From Agromyces sp. SYSU T00194 (GTDB lineage Bacteria; Actinomycetota; Actinomycetes; Actinomycetales; Microbacteriaceae): a stretch of 64,000 bases of DNA. Position numbers and translations under genes: made by a program. Below, piece after piece: positions 24,470-33,130 of this stretch. Numbering within the stretch: the stretch's first letter is position 1; the number at the start of each line of letters is the position of its first letter. The stretch lies in NCBI RefSeq assembly GCF_040496035.1, contig NZ_JBEPJZ010000001.1, positions 496,001 to 560,000 of the forward strand, given 5' to 3'. The notes beneath the pieces were generated by a model. That model ran no database searches, was not told the DNA's origin, and saw only the letters and a program-made list of their open reading frames with translations.

Positions 24470-26095
24470 TCACTCGGCGCCGAGCGCCTCCCGCGCGTGC
24501 CGGTACTTGCGCGCCATGCGGGTCTGCATGTCGAAGTCGAGGCGACGGGTGCGCCAGGCGGCCGTGTTGTCGTCGATGTCGGCGAGCTTCACGCGCCGAG
24601 CGACCGGATGCTGCCGGATCTTCGCGTAGTACTCGTCAGGCGTCACCTCGGGCGTGCGGGTCAGCAGCACCACGACCTCGATGATCTCGGGCAGCACGCC
24701 GGCCTCGAAGAGCTCGCGCCGCGAGATCGCGGTGTCCTCGAGCACGTCGTGCAGCCACGCGGCCGCCGACTCGACGGGCTCGAGGAACGGGTCGAATCGC
24801 TCCGCGACGCGCCCCGGATGGTCGATGAACGGCGTGCCGCTGCGGTCGAGGCGCTCGCGGTGCGCGACGAACGCGATGCCCTTGGCGAGCATGACCTGGG
24901 CGATGGCGTCGGTCGGCGAGAGGTCGGTGGCGGGCGCGGCATGCTGGTGATGCTCCGCCGGGTCCGCGGGCTCCGAGGCGTTGACGGGCGGTGCGGATGC
25001 CACGGGCGGTGCGGATGCCACGGGCGGTGCGGATGCCACGGGCGGTGCGGATGCCGCGGGCTGCGCCGCCCCGACCGACATGACGTGCGCGCCGCTCGTC
25101 GCAGACGCGTCGGGTTCCCCGTTCCCGTCCTCCGGAAGCTGCACCGTCTCGTCCGGCACCCGCACGGTCTCGTCCGGCACCTGCACGGTCTCGTCCGGCA
25201 CCCGCGCCGACTCCGCAGCCGCTTCCGGCACCTGCGCGGGCGCCGCCACCGGGTCACCGGACTGCGACTCCTCGCCCTGGGGGCGCACGTCCAGCACCGG
25301 CGCCTCGGCCACCTCCGGCGCGGCGACGCCCTCCTCGGCGTCGATCGCCACGGCATCGATCGCCACGGCATCGATCGCCACGGCCGCATCCGACGCCGCC
25401 GTCTCCTCGGCCGCCGCCGCAGCCGCTGCAGCCTCCGGCTCCGCAGCCTTCGCAGCCTCCGCACCCTCCTCGGCCGCGGCGTCCGGCACGACCTCTGCGC
25501 GCCGCGTCGGCGCGGGCGGAGGCGGCGGCGCCGCTGCCGGCGGCACGACCTCCGACCAGGGACGCGGCTTGGACACGGTCGCGATGGGCACGGTCGGGAT
25601 GTCGGCGGTCGACGGCTCGGCGGCATCCGCTCGCTGCCCGGCCCCGTCTCCGTCCGCCTCGGCGATCGGGTCGCGCCCGACCACCCGGCGCCGGAACCGC
25701 AGCTCGGTCTCGACGGCGCCGACCTCGCGCTCGTCGACCTGCAGCATCGACGTCGAGTCGCCGTCGCGGAGCCACGCGAACGCCTGCGCGTCGATCTCGG
25801 TGAGCCGTGCGCCGTCGCGCGTGGTGAAGTAGCGCACGCGGTCGCCGTCGTGCGCGGTGATCACGATCGAGCGGAACTGGCCGCCCGGCACGTTGGAGCA
25901 GAGGTAGTAGGTGAGGCCGTGGGCCGGCGCGTCATCGGAGCCTGCGGACGTCGACCCGACGCGCCGACCGTGCAGGCCCACGACGGGGGCGTCGCCGCGA
26001 CCGTTGCGCGAGCCCTGCCCGTTGCCCTCGACATGACCGTTCCGCGCCACGTTGGGCGCGCGGAAGAAGGAGATGGGCTCCTCGTCGGCGGGCAT
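24470..26095 (-). CDS. HD-domain protein with repeat-rich linker (RelA/SpoT-type HD hydrolase domain only)
   Basis: A 541-aa three-part protein. Residues 60-140 form a small beta-rich region (YYLCSNVPGGQFRSIVIT). Residues 150-385 are low-complexity Ala/Pro/Glu sequence with tandem repeats: VAIDA three times (about 239-253), VPDETV(Q/R) three times (299-319) and ASAPPV four times (348-371). Residues 390-541 are an HD hydrolase domain with metal residues His426, His449-Asp450 (LHDVLEDT) and Asp506, like the (p)ppGpp hydrolase half of RelA/SpoT, but there is no synthetase, TGS or ACT domain. The phosphohydrolase substrate is therefore open. The gene stands alone and ends 19 bases from the convergent aldolase gene. 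Confidence 0.75.
   Translation of the reverse strand: MPADEEPISFFRAPNVARNGHVEGNGQGSRNGRGDAPVVGLHGRRVGSTSAGSDDAPAHGLTYYLCSNVPGGQFRSIVITAHDGDRVRYFTTRDGARLTEIDAQAFAWLRDGDSTSMLQVDEREVGAVETELRFRRRVVGRDPIAEADGDGAGQRADAAEPSTADIPTVPIATVSKPRPWSEVVPPAAAPPPPPAPTRRAEVVPDAAAEEGAEAAKAAEPEAAAAAAAAEETAASDAAVAIDAVAIDAVAIDAEEGVAAPEVAEAPVLDVRPQGEESQSGDPVAAPAQVPEAAAESARVPDETVQVPDETVRVPDETVQLPEDGNGEPDASATSGAHVMSVGAAQPAASAPPVASAPPVASAPPVASAPPVNASEPADPAEHHQHAAPATDLSPTDAIAQVMLAKGIAFVAHRERLDRSGTPFIDHPGRVAERFDPFLEPVESAAAWLHDVLEDTAISRRELFEAGVLPEIIEVVVLLTRTPEVTPDEYYAKIRQHPVARRVKLADIDDNTAAWRTRRLDFDMQTRMARKYRHAREALGAE
24984..25055. repeat. 18-bp tandem repeat, four units, within the HD-domain gene
   Basis: Four exact or nearly exact copies of an 18-bp unit (ACGGGCGGTGCGGATGCC) encode ASAPPV on the minus strand. 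Each unit contains the over-represented CGGATGC motif. Two further in-frame tandem repeats lie nearby: a 21-bp unit at 25146-25206 and a 15-bp unit at 25341-25385. Unit number is likely variable between strains. Confidence 0.9.
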
Positions 26096-26275
26096 GGTCA
26101 ACCGGGCTCCAGGGTGCGCTGCTTCCGTCGGTGCGACGTTCGGGTTCGGGCGTGCTCTCGGTGAGGGGGTGGATGCTGCGGGCGGGATCCCGCGTACGTC
26201 CGATGGTAGGGCGTCATGCGCCGAGGCGCAGAACTTCTCCCCGGCATGGCGCATGCGGGCACGGCGGGTCTCGAC

Positions 26276-27592
26276 TCACGCACGTGACGCACGCGGTGCC
26301 GGTCGACGCAGGTCCCCGACCCGTGCGTCACCGCCGTGCACCAGCCCGATGACCTGCTCAGCTTCCGCCGGGTCGAACGCGACGGCCAGCGCCGCACGGC
26401 ACCGTTCGAGGAACGCCGCCGGTGCGAGCGGCCGGCCGGGACCACCGATCGCCATGCGGACCTCCCGCGTGAGCACGCCGCCGGTCCGCGTGCGGACGGT
26501 GAGCCGCGTCGGGTACCCGTCCCCGGGTTCGGAGCCGAGGGACTCGTCCCGGACGTGCACCAGCGCGGCGATCCGGTCGGCATCCGGATCCTCGGTGAGC
26601 AGGGCCAGCGGCCCGAGCCGGCCACGGACCAGCCGGCGGCCGAGCACGTCGGGGATCGAGAACTGGCGGCTCGCGAGGTCGCGCGTCGCGACATCGCCGA
26701 GGACCGCCGCGCTGCCGGGAGCGACGTCGACATCGATGCCCGCGACGTCGTCGAGGTCTGCGAGGTCGGCCAGCTCATCGAGCGCCTCGAGCGCCTCGAG
26801 CGCCGCCTGCGCGCCCTGGCACACCGGCGCGGGCTTCGTATAGACGTCGAGCAGCTCCCAGCGCTCACCGAGCGTCGCCGCGACGGCGGGATCGTCGAGT
26901 GCGGTCGTGCGGAAGATGCTGCCCACGGGGGTGCCGTCCGGGTCGAAGCCGGCCACGGCGAGCTCCACGGCGGCGACCGCCGTCGCCGCCGCCCAGCCGA
27001 TCGCCTCCTTGGCACCCGCGGAGGCGAGCACGGCACTCGGGGCGTGGGCGAGGGCGATGCGCAGCGCGGCGCGCACGGTGCCCGCGCCGACACCGCGCAG
27101 CGCGCACAGGGCGGCCGTCGCGCCGACCACCGACGCGTGACCGGTCGCCCGGTAGGTCTCGCCGGTGGCGGCGGGCGAGAACCGGGCGCCGGCACGGATC
27201 GCGACCTCGTAGCCGACGACCAGCGCGGTGCGCAGCGTCGTCACCTCCTGGTCGTCGTCCGCCACGGCGAGCAGCGCGGGCACGACCGTCGACCCGGGGT
27301 GGATGCCGCCCCCGCCGTAGTGCCCGTCGTCGAGGTCGAGCGCGCTCGCGCACGTCGCGCCGGCGAACGCCGCGCGCTCCGGCACGCCGCGCACCCCCGT
27401 CGCCCAGACCGGCGCGGGCCCGCTCGACGACGACGCATATGCGAGCGCGACGCGCGACGCCGGCGCGACCACGCCGGCGGCGCCCGCCGCCAGCGTGTCG
27501 AGCAGTCGGTCGCGAGCGGCGGCATCGACCTCGGCCGGCGCTCCCGCGGCGGCCGTGTCGACGACGAAGGCCGCGATGCGGTCGAGCGTCAC
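26276..27592 (-). CDS. MmgE/PrpD family protein
   Basis: A 438-aa member of the 2-methylcitrate/aconitate dehydratase-like family, with the all-helical N-terminal domain and family motifs (GATCASALDLDDGHYGGGG, HPGSTVVPALLA, GHASVVGATAAL). PrpD proteins dehydrate 2-methylcitrate, and relatives act as decarboxylases (cis-aconitate) or unknown hydro-lyases; absence of prpB/prpC here argues against a standard methylcitrate cycle. It is the last gene of the Liv-type operon, 36 nt after the NTF2-like gene. The start is GTG 27592 without a clear ribosome binding site. Confidence 0.85.
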   Translation of the reverse strand: MTLDRIAAFVVDTAAAGAPAEVDAAARDRLLDTLAAGAAGVVAPASRVALAYASSSSGPAPVWATGVRGVPERAAFAGATCASALDLDDGHYGGGGIHPGSTVVPALLAVADDDQEVTTLRTALVVGYEVAIRAGARFSPAATGETYRATGHASVVGATAALCALRGVGAGTVRAALRIALAHAPSAVLASAGAKEAIGWAAATAVAAVELAVAGFDPDGTPVGSIFRTTALDDPAVAATLGERWELLDVYTKPAPVCQGAQAALEALEALDELADLADLDDVAGIDVDVAPGSAAVLGDVATRDLASRQFSIPDVLGRRLVRGRLGPLALLTEDPDADRIAALVHVRDESLGSEPGDGYPTRLTVRTRTGGVLTREVRMAIGGPGRPLAPAAFLERCRAALAVAFDPAEAEQVIGLVHGGDARVGDLRRPAPRASRA

Positions 27593-27628
27593 GATGCCGA
27601 CGCCGATGCCGATGCGGCCGGCCGCGGC

Positions 27629-28105
27629 TCAGGCCGCGTGCGCACCGGTCCAGGAGGCGATCACGTCGAGACCCGCGCCGGCGCGCGGCCCGGTCTCCTC
27701 GTAGAGGCGCCGGTAGCTGCTCGCCGAGTACTTCCACTGGCCGTCGACCTTCACGAACTCGTCGCGGTAGTACGCGGCGCCGACGGTCGTCGTGTCGTTC
27801 GTCAGGTCGATCGCGACGTCGTTCTGGGCGAACCAGGCCGTCGCCGTCGTCTCGGAGGTGAACGTGACGTCGGCCTGCCCCACCTGGTGCCAGGTGAGGA
27901 TGTTCGGGTCGGTGAGGTGCGTGCGCAGCATCGAGACGAGCTCGTCGCGGCTGTCCAGCTGCACGCTGCCGCCGGCGAACGAGATCGTGGGGTGCTCGAT
28001 GAAGAGGTCCGGGATGCCGTCGAACTCCTTCGTGTCGAGGAAGCGGTAGTACCGGTACTTGGTGACCTTGATCTGCTCGAGGTCGGCCAGCTGCTCGGGG
28101 GTCAT
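27629..28105 (-). CDS. NTF2/SnoaL-like protein
   Basis: A 158-aa protein with the SnoaL_4-type pattern: helix LADLEQIKVTKYRYYRFLDTKEFDGIPDLF, then strands ending in YRDEFVKVDGQWKYSASSYRRLYEE. Relatives include scytalone dehydratase-like lyases and ring-hydroxylating dioxygenase beta-like proteins. AGGAG is 8 nt before ATG 28105. It sits between the RidA-aminotransferase fusion and the MmgE/PrpD gene, so a hydration, dehydration or isomerisation step is plausible. Confidence 0.8.
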   Translation of the reverse strand: MTPEQLADLEQIKVTKYRYYRFLDTKEFDGIPDLFIEHPTISFAGGSVQLDSRDELVSMLRTHLTDPNILTWHQVGQADVTFTSETTATAWFAQNDVAIDLTNDTTTVGAAYYRDEFVKVDGQWKYSASSYRRLYEETGPRAGAGLDVIASWTGAHAA

Positions 28106-28133
28106 GTCGCTGCTCCTGGTGTCGGGGTTCGGG

Positions 28134-29738
28134 TCAGGCGGCCTCGACGGCGGGCGCCGCGAGGAACTCGGCGACGAGCCCGACCACCCGGTCGACCTCG
28201 TCCTCGGTGTTGTGGAAGCCGGTCGAGACGCGCAGGGCGTCGACCTCGTGCACCGAACGCACGTCGACGCCGCGGTCGGCGAGGTAGGCGACGGCCTCGT
28301 CGACGTCGCGCGGCAGGCGCACGCTGACGAGTCCCGCGTGCGCCGACGGCGTCAGCACCTCGACCCCGGGCAGCGCCGCGAAGGCGGTGATCGCGCGCTC
28401 GGCGAGCGACGCGATGCGGTCGGTGACGGCGCCCTCGGCGTCGGCCGCGACGTGCCATTCGGCGGCCGCCGCCATGCCGGCGACGCCCGGGTGGTAGACG
28501 CTCCCGACCTCGTAGCGCTGCGCGCCCGGCGCCGGGCGCAGGCTCTCCGGATCGCCGATGCGATAGGCCTCGTAGTCGGCTCCGAAGAACCCGACGAAGG
28601 TCGGCTTCAGCACGTCGAGCATCGGTTCGGCGACGTACAGCGCGCCGGTGCCCTCGGGGCCGCACAGCCACTTCTGGCCGGGCATCGCGTAGAAGTCGAC
28701 GCCTGACGCCGGGAGGTCCAGCGGCATCGCCGCGAAGCTCTGCGCGCCGTCGCCGAGCACGAGCGTGCCGTTGTCGTGGCATGCCGCGACGATCTCGGCG
28801 AGCGGGAACCGCGCGCCGGTGGAGTACGCGACGTGGGAGAACGCGAACAGTCGGGTCCGATCGGTGAGCGCAGCGGCGACCAGCCCCGGCACGTCAGCCG
28901 GGTCGGCGTCCTCGACCGCGACGAAGTCGACCTCGACGCCGAAGCGCTGCGCGAGCATGTAGAGGGGGGCGAGCCCGCCCATGTGCTCGATGTCGGTCGT
29001 GAGCACCCGGTCGCCGGGCTGCCAGGCGAGGCCCCAGGTCACGATGTTCATGCCCTCGGTCGTGTTGTGGGTGAGCGCGATCGACGACGCGTCGGCCCCG
29101 ACCATGGTGCCGATGGCAGCGCGTGCCCGCGCGGCATCCGCCATCACCGTCCCGAACCGGGCCATGGTGGTGCGGGGCAGCGAGTGATCGAGCGCGGAGG
29201 CGGCGGCGATCGCCTCGAGCGACGGCAGGATCGGCGGGCCGGCGGTGCCGGTGTTGCAGTAGACGACCTCGGAGGCGGCGGGGGCGATCGCACGATATGC
29301 GTCACCGGCCGTCGCCGACGGTGCCGGCGCGGGGCCGACCGCGGTCAGTTCGACCTCCACCGACGCGCCCTTGGGAAGCGCGTTGACCTCCACCATCGAC
29401 CGCGCGGGGAGCCACTCCCCGAACGCCTCGACGTACGCCTCGTTCAACTCGGGGGCGGCATCGAGTCGCGTCGTGTAGACCACGGCACGGGCGATGGCCG
29501 CACGGTCGACCGCGGCCGACTCGAGGATGGCGAACGCGTTCGACAGGCACAGCCGGAGCTGCTCCGCCGGCGCCGCGTCGGTGGCGATCGAGCCGTCCTC
29601 GCGCATGGGCAGCTGCCCGGAGACGTAGATCGTGCCGTTCGCGTCGCGCACGGCGGGCGTGTAGGGGCCGGCCGCGCCGGCGCCCAGCGCGAGGGGCTGC
29701 AGTACGGGCGTCGCCTGGTGGATGGTCATGGGCGTCAT
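28134..29738 (-). CDS. RidA-class V aminotransferase fusion protein
   Basis: A 534-aa bifunctional protein. Residues 1-137 are a RidA/YjgF deaminase domain (TIYVSGQLPMREDG; catalytic Arg113 in ARSMVEV). Residues 145-534 are a class V aminotransferase/cysteine desulfurase-like domain with the aromatic-free GTAGPP start, THNTTEGMN, DGAQS (Asp330) and the PLP lysine in MPGQKWLCGPEG (Lys356). RidA hydrolyses reactive enamine/imine intermediates released by PLP enzymes, so joining the two would pass an imine straight to its hydrolase. ATG 29738 overlaps the stop of the regulator gene by four bases; ATG 29729 is an alternative. Confidence 0.88.
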   Translation of the reverse strand: MTPMTIHQATPVLQPLALGAGAAGPYTPAVRDANGTIYVSGQLPMREDGSIATDAAPAEQLRLCLSNAFAILESAAVDRAAIARAVVYTTRLDAAPELNEAYVEAFGEWLPARSMVEVNALPKGASVEVELTAVGPAPAPSATAGDAYRAIAPAASEVVYCNTGTAGPPILPSLEAIAAASALDHSLPRTTMARFGTVMADAARARAAIGTMVGADASSIALTHNTTEGMNIVTWGLAWQPGDRVLTTDIEHMGGLAPLYMLAQRFGVEVDFVAVEDADPADVPGLVAAALTDRTRLFAFSHVAYSTGARFPLAEIVAACHDNGTLVLGDGAQSFAAMPLDLPASGVDFYAMPGQKWLCGPEGTGALYVAEPMLDVLKPTFVGFFGADYEAYRIGDPESLRPAPGAQRYEVGSVYHPGVAGMAAAAEWHVAADAEGAVTDRIASLAERAITAFAALPGVEVLTPSAHAGLVSVRLPRDVDEAVAYLADRGVDVRSVHEVDALRVSTGFHNTEDEVDRVVGLVAEFLAAPAVEAA

Positions 29739-30472
29739 TCCTCCCGGATCTCGTTGAGGTAGTTGTAGATGGTGAATCGGGTCACGCCGAGGCTCTGCGC
29801 GGCGAGGTCGACGGCGTCGCGGATCAGGAAGAAGCCCTGGGCGTCGAGGTCGCGCACGACCGCCACCTTGTGCTGCTTCTGCATCAGCGACGGCGGTACG
29901 TCGATCCGCTCGATGGCGCGGCGGATGAGCGCCTCGGAGAGTTCGCCGACGTTGTTCGAGAACAGCTCGCCGGATGCCTCGGGCTCGACCGCGCCCGTCT
30001 CCCCCTCGCCGGTGCGCAGCACGGCGTCGATCAGGGCGCGCGCGCGGTTCCACTGCGTGAGGTCGGTGTTGATGCACAGGCTCGCGAAGGGCGTGCCGTC
30101 CGGGTGGCGGAGGAAGATCGTGGACGAGCGGAAGGTGCGGCCGTCCGCGGGCGACGCGCGGTACCGGATGATGTCGTCGGTGCGCCCCATCTTCAGGTGC
30201 TCGAGCAGGAGGTTGGTGATCGGGCCGCCTGCGGTGCGACCGGTCAGCTCGCCGCCGACCGCGACGATCGTGTCGGGCAGCAGGGTGAGGTCGTGGATGA
30301 CGACCTCGCTGTCCTCCCCGAGCGCGGCGGCGAGGGGCTCGGCGATGCCGCAGAGCACGTCGACGATCACGCGCGAGTGCTCGGTGTGCGTGACGCCCCC
30401 CACGCCGGGATCGAGCTCGGCGTCGCCGATCGCGGCGGGGTCGGTCGGGATGGTGCCGTCGTGGGCGCTCAT
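29735..30472 (-). CDS. YheO/DauR-like PAS and helix-turn-helix regulator
   Basis: A 245-aa transcription factor: a YheO-like PAS domain (about residues 35-145, EVVIHDLTLLPDTIVAVGGELTGR, TPFASLCINTDLT) and a C-terminal helix-turn-helix (DAVDLAAQSLGVTRFTIYNYLNEIRE). DauR represses D-arginine catabolism in Pseudomonas; related proteins often control amino acid or amine use. It overlaps both its neighbours by four bases, so it is made with the transporter and the RidA-aminotransferase fusion and is likely the local regulator. Confidence 0.88.
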   Translation of the reverse strand: MSAHDGTIPTDPAAIGDAELDPGVGGVTHTEHSRVIVDVLCGIAEPLAAALGEDSEVVIHDLTLLPDTIVAVGGELTGRTAGGPITNLLLEHLKMGRTDDIIRYRASPADGRTFRSSTIFLRHPDGTPFASLCINTDLTQWNRARALIDAVLRTGEGETGAVEPEASGELFSNNVGELSEALIRRAIERIDVPPSLMQKQHKVAVVRDLDAQGFFLIRDAVDLAAQSLGVTRFTIYNYLNEIREE

Positions 30473-31251
30473 GTGCGGTCTCCTCCGTGGTCGCGCGTGT
30501 TCACGCCGCCAACATAGACCTCGCGGAGACGGTCGTCGGCCATGACGCCGGAGGGGGTGCCGTCGAGCGCGATCGCACCCTGCTCGAGCACGACCAGCCG
30601 GTCACTCACGACGGCCGCCGCCTTGACGTTCTGCTCGACGATCAGCACGGTGACCCCGCCGTCGGCGATGTCGCGCACGCGCTCGAAGAGCGCCGTGCGC
30701 GCTCCCGGCGAGAGGCCGAGCGACGGCTCGTCGAGCAGCAGCACCTCGGGCTCGGTCATGAGCGCCATCGAGATCTCGACCGACTGCTGCTGGCCGCCCG
30801 AGAGGCTCGACACGCGTGCGTGCCAGCGCGAGTCGACGACCGGGTCGGCGGCGCGCACCGCGGCCATCCGCGCGTGCAGCGCGCGTCGCGGCAGCGTGTA
30901 CCCGGCGAGCATGAGGTTCTCCTCGACGCTCAGCTCGGCGAAGTTGGTGCGCCCCTGGCCGCAGAGCACGACGCCCTCCCGGACGCGCCTCGTGGCCGGG
31001 ATCGTGCTGAGGACGCGGTCACCGAGGCGGATCTCGCCCGCCCGCACCGTGACGAGCCCGGCGATCGCCTTCAGGAAGGTCGACTTGCCCGCGCCGTTCG
31101 GCCCGATCACCGTCGTGATGCTGCCGCGGGCGATGTCGAGGTCGATGCCCTTCAGGATGTCGGCGGCCCGGCCGTACCCGGCGCGGAGGCCGGACACGGA
31201 GAGCTCGGCGGCGTCCCGTGCGATGCGCTCCGTCGCGTGCGTGTCGGTCAT
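30469..31251 (-). CDS. livF: Branched-chain amino acid-type ABC transporter ATP-binding protein (LivF-like)
   Basis: A 260-aa ATPase with Walker A GPNGAGKS (50-57), signature LSGGQQQSVEIS, Walker B VLLLDEPSLGLSP and LivF-type ending. It pairs with the LivG-like ATPase to drive import. The stop-start junctions on both sides are four-base overlaps. Confidence 0.92.
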   Translation of the reverse strand: MTDTHATERIARDAAELSVSGLRAGYGRAADILKGIDLDIARGSITTVIGPNGAGKSTFLKAIAGLVTVRAGEIRLGDRVLSTIPATRRVREGVVLCGQGRTNFAELSVEENLMLAGYTLPRRALHARMAAVRAADPVVDSRWHARVSSLSGGQQQSVEISMALMTEPEVLLLDEPSLGLSPGARTALFERVRDIADGGVTVLIVEQNVKAAAVVSDRLVVLEQGAIALDGTPSGVMADDRLREVYVGGVNTRDHGGDRT

Positions 31252-32054
31252 GCGGTCACTCCCATTCCCATGAGCGCCTCGAAGACGCGGTCGTCCTGCA
31301 GGACCTCGACGCCGCCGGCGGCCGCGACCGCCCCCTGGGCGAACACGACGACGTGGTCGCTCATGTGCGCCACGAAGTCCATGTTGTGCTCGATGACGAG
31401 CAGGGTGCGGTGCTCGGCGCGCAGCCCGTCGAGCACCTCGACGAGGAGGTCGGTCTGGCGCGGGCTCACCCCGGCGAGCGGCTCGTCGAGGCAGAGCACG
31501 GTCGGGTCGGTCACCAGGCCGCAGGCGAGACCGAGCAGCTTCTGCTGCCCGTAGGACAGCGCGTCGGCCTGCTCGTGCCGCTTCTCGACGAGCCCGACCC
31601 GCTCGAGCTCGTGCTCGGCCCGCTCGATCGCCGCTGCCTGTGCAGACCGGAGGCGCGGGGTGCGGAGCACCGCGTCCCACCAACCCGTGCCGTCGGTCTC
31701 CTGCTGGGCGACCTCGACCTGCTCCAGCGCGGTCATGCCCTCGTAGGCGTGCACGGCCTGGAACGTGCGCCGGAGCCCGGCGAGCGCGCGACGGCGTCGC
31801 GACGCGCGGGTGAGGTCGCTCCCGGCGAGCGCGATCGTGCCCGCGTCGGGTGCGAGGAATCCGGTGATGCAGTCGACGAACGTGCTCTTGCCGGAGCCGT
31901 TGGCCCCGACGAGGCCCGTCACCTGCCCGGCGGGCAGGCGCACGTCCACGCCGTCGAGGGCGATGACGCCGCCGAACCGCTTGCGGATGCCGAGCGCTTC
32001 CAGCGCCCAGGACCCGGTCGAGGCCGCGCCCGTGGAATTCGTACCGTCGGTCAT
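31248..32054 (-). CDS. livG: Branched-chain amino acid-type ABC transporter ATP-binding protein (LivG-like)
   Basis: A 268-aa ATPase with Walker A GANGSGKS (50-57), signature LSYGQQKLLGLA, Walker B VLCLDEPLAGVSP and the LivG-type C-terminus. The unusual Tyr in the signature (LSYGQ) is common in LivG proteins. ATGA overlap with the permease gene upstream. Confidence 0.92.
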   Translation of the reverse strand: MTDGTNSTGAASTGSWALEALGIRKRFGGVIALDGVDVRLPAGQVTGLVGANGSGKSTFVDCITGFLAPDAGTIALAGSDLTRASRRRRALAGLRRTFQAVHAYEGMTALEQVEVAQQETDGTGWWDAVLRTPRLRSAQAAAIERAEHELERVGLVEKRHEQADALSYGQQKLLGLACGLVTDPTVLCLDEPLAGVSPRQTDLLVEVLDGLRAEHRTLLVIEHNMDFVAHMSDHVVVFAQGAVAAAGGVEVLQDDRVFEALMGMGVTA

Positions 32055-33130
32055 CGGACCAGCTCCTTCTCGGCGTCGACCGGGGCGGTCGGTTCGGTGG
32101 ACGGGTCCGTCGTCTCGGCCGCATCCGACCCGTGCCCGGGCCGGGCCGCACGACGCGCGCGCCAGGCGCCGACGAGCTGGGTGAACCGCGCCGGGATGCC
32201 GAGTGGGAACAGCAGGCACAGCACGACGAGCAGGCCGCCGTAGATGAACTGGCGCCACTCGTCGAACCCGCGGGCGAGCTCGGGGATGAAGGTGACCACG
32301 ACCGACGCCATCACGACGCCGAGGAAGTTCCCCGGTCCGCCGATGAAGATGATGGCGAGCAGCGGCGCGAGGTACTCCAGGCCCGCCATGCTCGGCACCG
32401 CCACGGAGATGCGCAGCACGTGGATGCCGCCGACCAGGCCGCAGAAGGCGGACGCGATCGCCAGCACGAGCACGCGGTGGTGCAGCAGCGAGACCCCCAT
32501 CGAGGCGGCGAGGAGCTCGTCGCCCTTCGTGGCGCGCAGGGTGCGCCCCCACCGGCTGGACACCATGGCCCACATGGCGAGCATGATGAGCGCCACCACC
32601 GCGAGCGTGAAGTAGTAGAACTCCGTCGGCGTGACGATGTCGGTGAACCCGAGGTCGATGACCGGCAGGTTGGCGATGCCCGCACCACCGCCGGTGACCT
32701 CCGTCCAGGTGCGCACGAGGATCTCGACGAACAGCATCAGCACGAGCGAGAGGATGGCGAACGAGTTGCGGCCTCGGCCGAGGGTGGCGAGGCCGAACAG
32801 CGCCATCACGAGCGCGCCGCCGACGGCGCCCGCGAGAAGCGCCGGCACCGTCTCCCACTCGTGGGTGCGGGTGAGCACGGCGGTGACGTACCCGCCGACC
32901 ACCCACGGGACGGTGATGCCGAGCGCGAAGAACCCGGCGTAGCCGAACACGAGGTTCAGCGACTGCGCGATGACCATGTAGGTCAGCGCGAGCGAGGCGA
33001 CGGCGACGAGGTAGTTCGAGTCGGCGAGCACCGGGAACAGCACGGCGAGCACGAGGAGGACGGCGCTGGTCGCCCAGCCGATCGCCCGCCGTCGACGTGC
33101 TGCGGGATCGAGGAGTGTGGGAGTCGTCAT
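32051..33130 (-). CDS. livM: Branched-chain amino acid-type ABC transporter permease (LivM-like)
   Basis: A 359-aa permease with eight to ten hydrophobic helices and the family segments LNLVFGYAGFFALG and RATKGDELLAASMGVSLLHHRVLVLAIASAFCGLVGG (ATPase-contact loop). It has a longer charged C-terminal tail than usual (about 35 residues, rich in Ala, Glu and Arg). ATGA overlap with livH. Confidence 0.92.
   Translation of the reverse strand: MTTPTLLDPAARRRRAIGWATSAVLLVLAVLFPVLADSNYLVAVASLALTYMVIAQSLNLVFGYAGFFALGITVPWVVGGYVTAVLTRTHEWETVPALLAGAVGGALVMALFGLATLGRGRNSFAILSLVLMLFVEILVRTWTEVTGGGAGIANLPVIDLGFTDIVTPTEFYYFTLAVVALIMLAMWAMVSSRWGRTLRATKGDELLAASMGVSLLHHRVLVLAIASAFCGLVGGIHVLRISVAVPSMAGLEYLAPLLAIIFIGGPGNFLGVVMASVVVTFIPELARGFDEWRQFIYGGLLVVLCLLFPLGIPARFTQLVGAWRARRAARPGHGSDAAETTDPSTEPTAPVDAEKELVR

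Noticed and set aside
24470..26095. Calling the HD-domain gene relA/spoT
   Set aside because: Only the HD part is present; synthetase, TGS and ACT domains are absent and most of the protein is a low-complexity linker.
26276..27592. Calling the MmgE/PrpD gene prpD of the methylcitrate cycle
   Set aside because: No prpB, prpC or related regulator is nearby and the gene belongs to a Liv-type operon; the family has several activities.
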